Below, piece by piece: positions 6,211 to 6,239 of a stretch of 6,239 bases of DNA. Under the pieces are notes generated by a model. The model was not told the origin of the DNA, did no database searches, and saw only the letters and a program-made list of their open reading frames with translations. Position 1 is the stretch's first letter, and every line of letters begins with the position of its first letter. Location of the stretch: positions 1-6,239 of the forward strand of contig JAHWKH010000162.1 of NCBI GenBank assembly GCA_019347995.1, read 5' to 3'. The DNA is from Gemmatimonadota bacterium (GTDB lineage Bacteria > Gemmatimonadota > Gemmatimonadetes > Longimicrobiales > UBA6960). The position numbers and the translations under genes were made by a program.

Positions 6211-6239
6211 ATGCGCCGTCGTCGCGTTCGTTCGCTCAT
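6211..6239 (+). CDS. Start of a plus-strand gene, probably exported, cut by window edge
   Basis: ATG at 6211 opens a frame reading M-R-R-R-R-V-R-S-L before the window ends. AGAGG lies about 9 bases upstream, a fair ribosome site. The Arg-rich n-region leading into Ser-Leu looks like the beginning of a signal peptide or membrane anchor. It would diverge from the minus-strand operon headed by the BNR remnant, with the shared promoter region between about 6098 and 6210. Only nine codons are visible, so the product is unknown. Confidence 0.45.

Noticed and set aside
5508..6239. 243-codon minus-strand open frame starting at the window edge
   Set aside because: Gly/Arg/Pro-rich shadow in another frame of the BNR remnant; no motif and no family resemblance.

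Overview
This is a GC-rich, gene-dense chromosomal window from a Gram-negative-type bacterium. It encodes a Tat-exported molybdoenzyme, a diderm-style lipoprotein and tight operons with 4 to 13 bp junctions. The mix of MsrP, an LIC_10091-type lipoprotein, the C-terminal end of a BNR/VPS10-type protein, and high GC would fit Gemmatimonadota or a neighbouring soil phylum. That placement is inferred from gene content only. I see no rRNA, tRNA, CRISPR array, transposase or phage gene.

Layout. The left edge (1-457, minus) holds the first half of MsrP, the periplasmic methionine-sulfoxide reductase, cut by the window. It diverges from a two-gene plus-strand operon (681-2137): a PhzF-family isomerase/epimerase overlapping by 4 nt a family I inorganic pyrophosphatase. 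A perfect 30-bp AT-rich palindrome (2162-2191) then sits between the pyrophosphatase and a convergent Fpg/Nei-type DNA glycosylase (2244-3152, minus). The glycosylase appears to start at CTG, because only that codon supplies the obligatory Pro-Glu N-terminus. Upstream of it, on the same strand, are a duplicated 20/21-bp segment and a stand-alone receiver protein whose phosphoacceptor Asp is replaced by Asn (3214-3654). Overlapping the receiver's first ATG is a 28-codon reading frame with an excellent Shine-Dalgarno. It reads like the first residues of a CBS-domain protein and looks like the truncated front of a lost CBS gene. An imperfect dyad element (3758-3790) precedes it.

The right part (3834 to about 6097, minus) is a compact three-gene operon. 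In transcription order it holds a C-terminal remnant of a sortilin/BNR-repeat protein, an LIC_10091-like lipoprotein and a DUF456 membrane protein. At the right edge a plus-strand gene with an Arg-rich signal-peptide-like start (6211) diverges and runs out of the window.

Functionally the window is mostly housekeeping and maintenance: repair of oxidised periplasmic proteins, repair of oxidised DNA bases, and pyrophosphate removal. I see no defence or biosynthetic system. The unusual points are the CTG start of the glycosylase, the Asp-to-Asn receiver behind a CBS gene fragment, the perfect palindrome with MarR/SlyA-like half-sites, a possible Tat lipoprotein form of MsrP, and the headless BNR remnant kept at the front of an operon.
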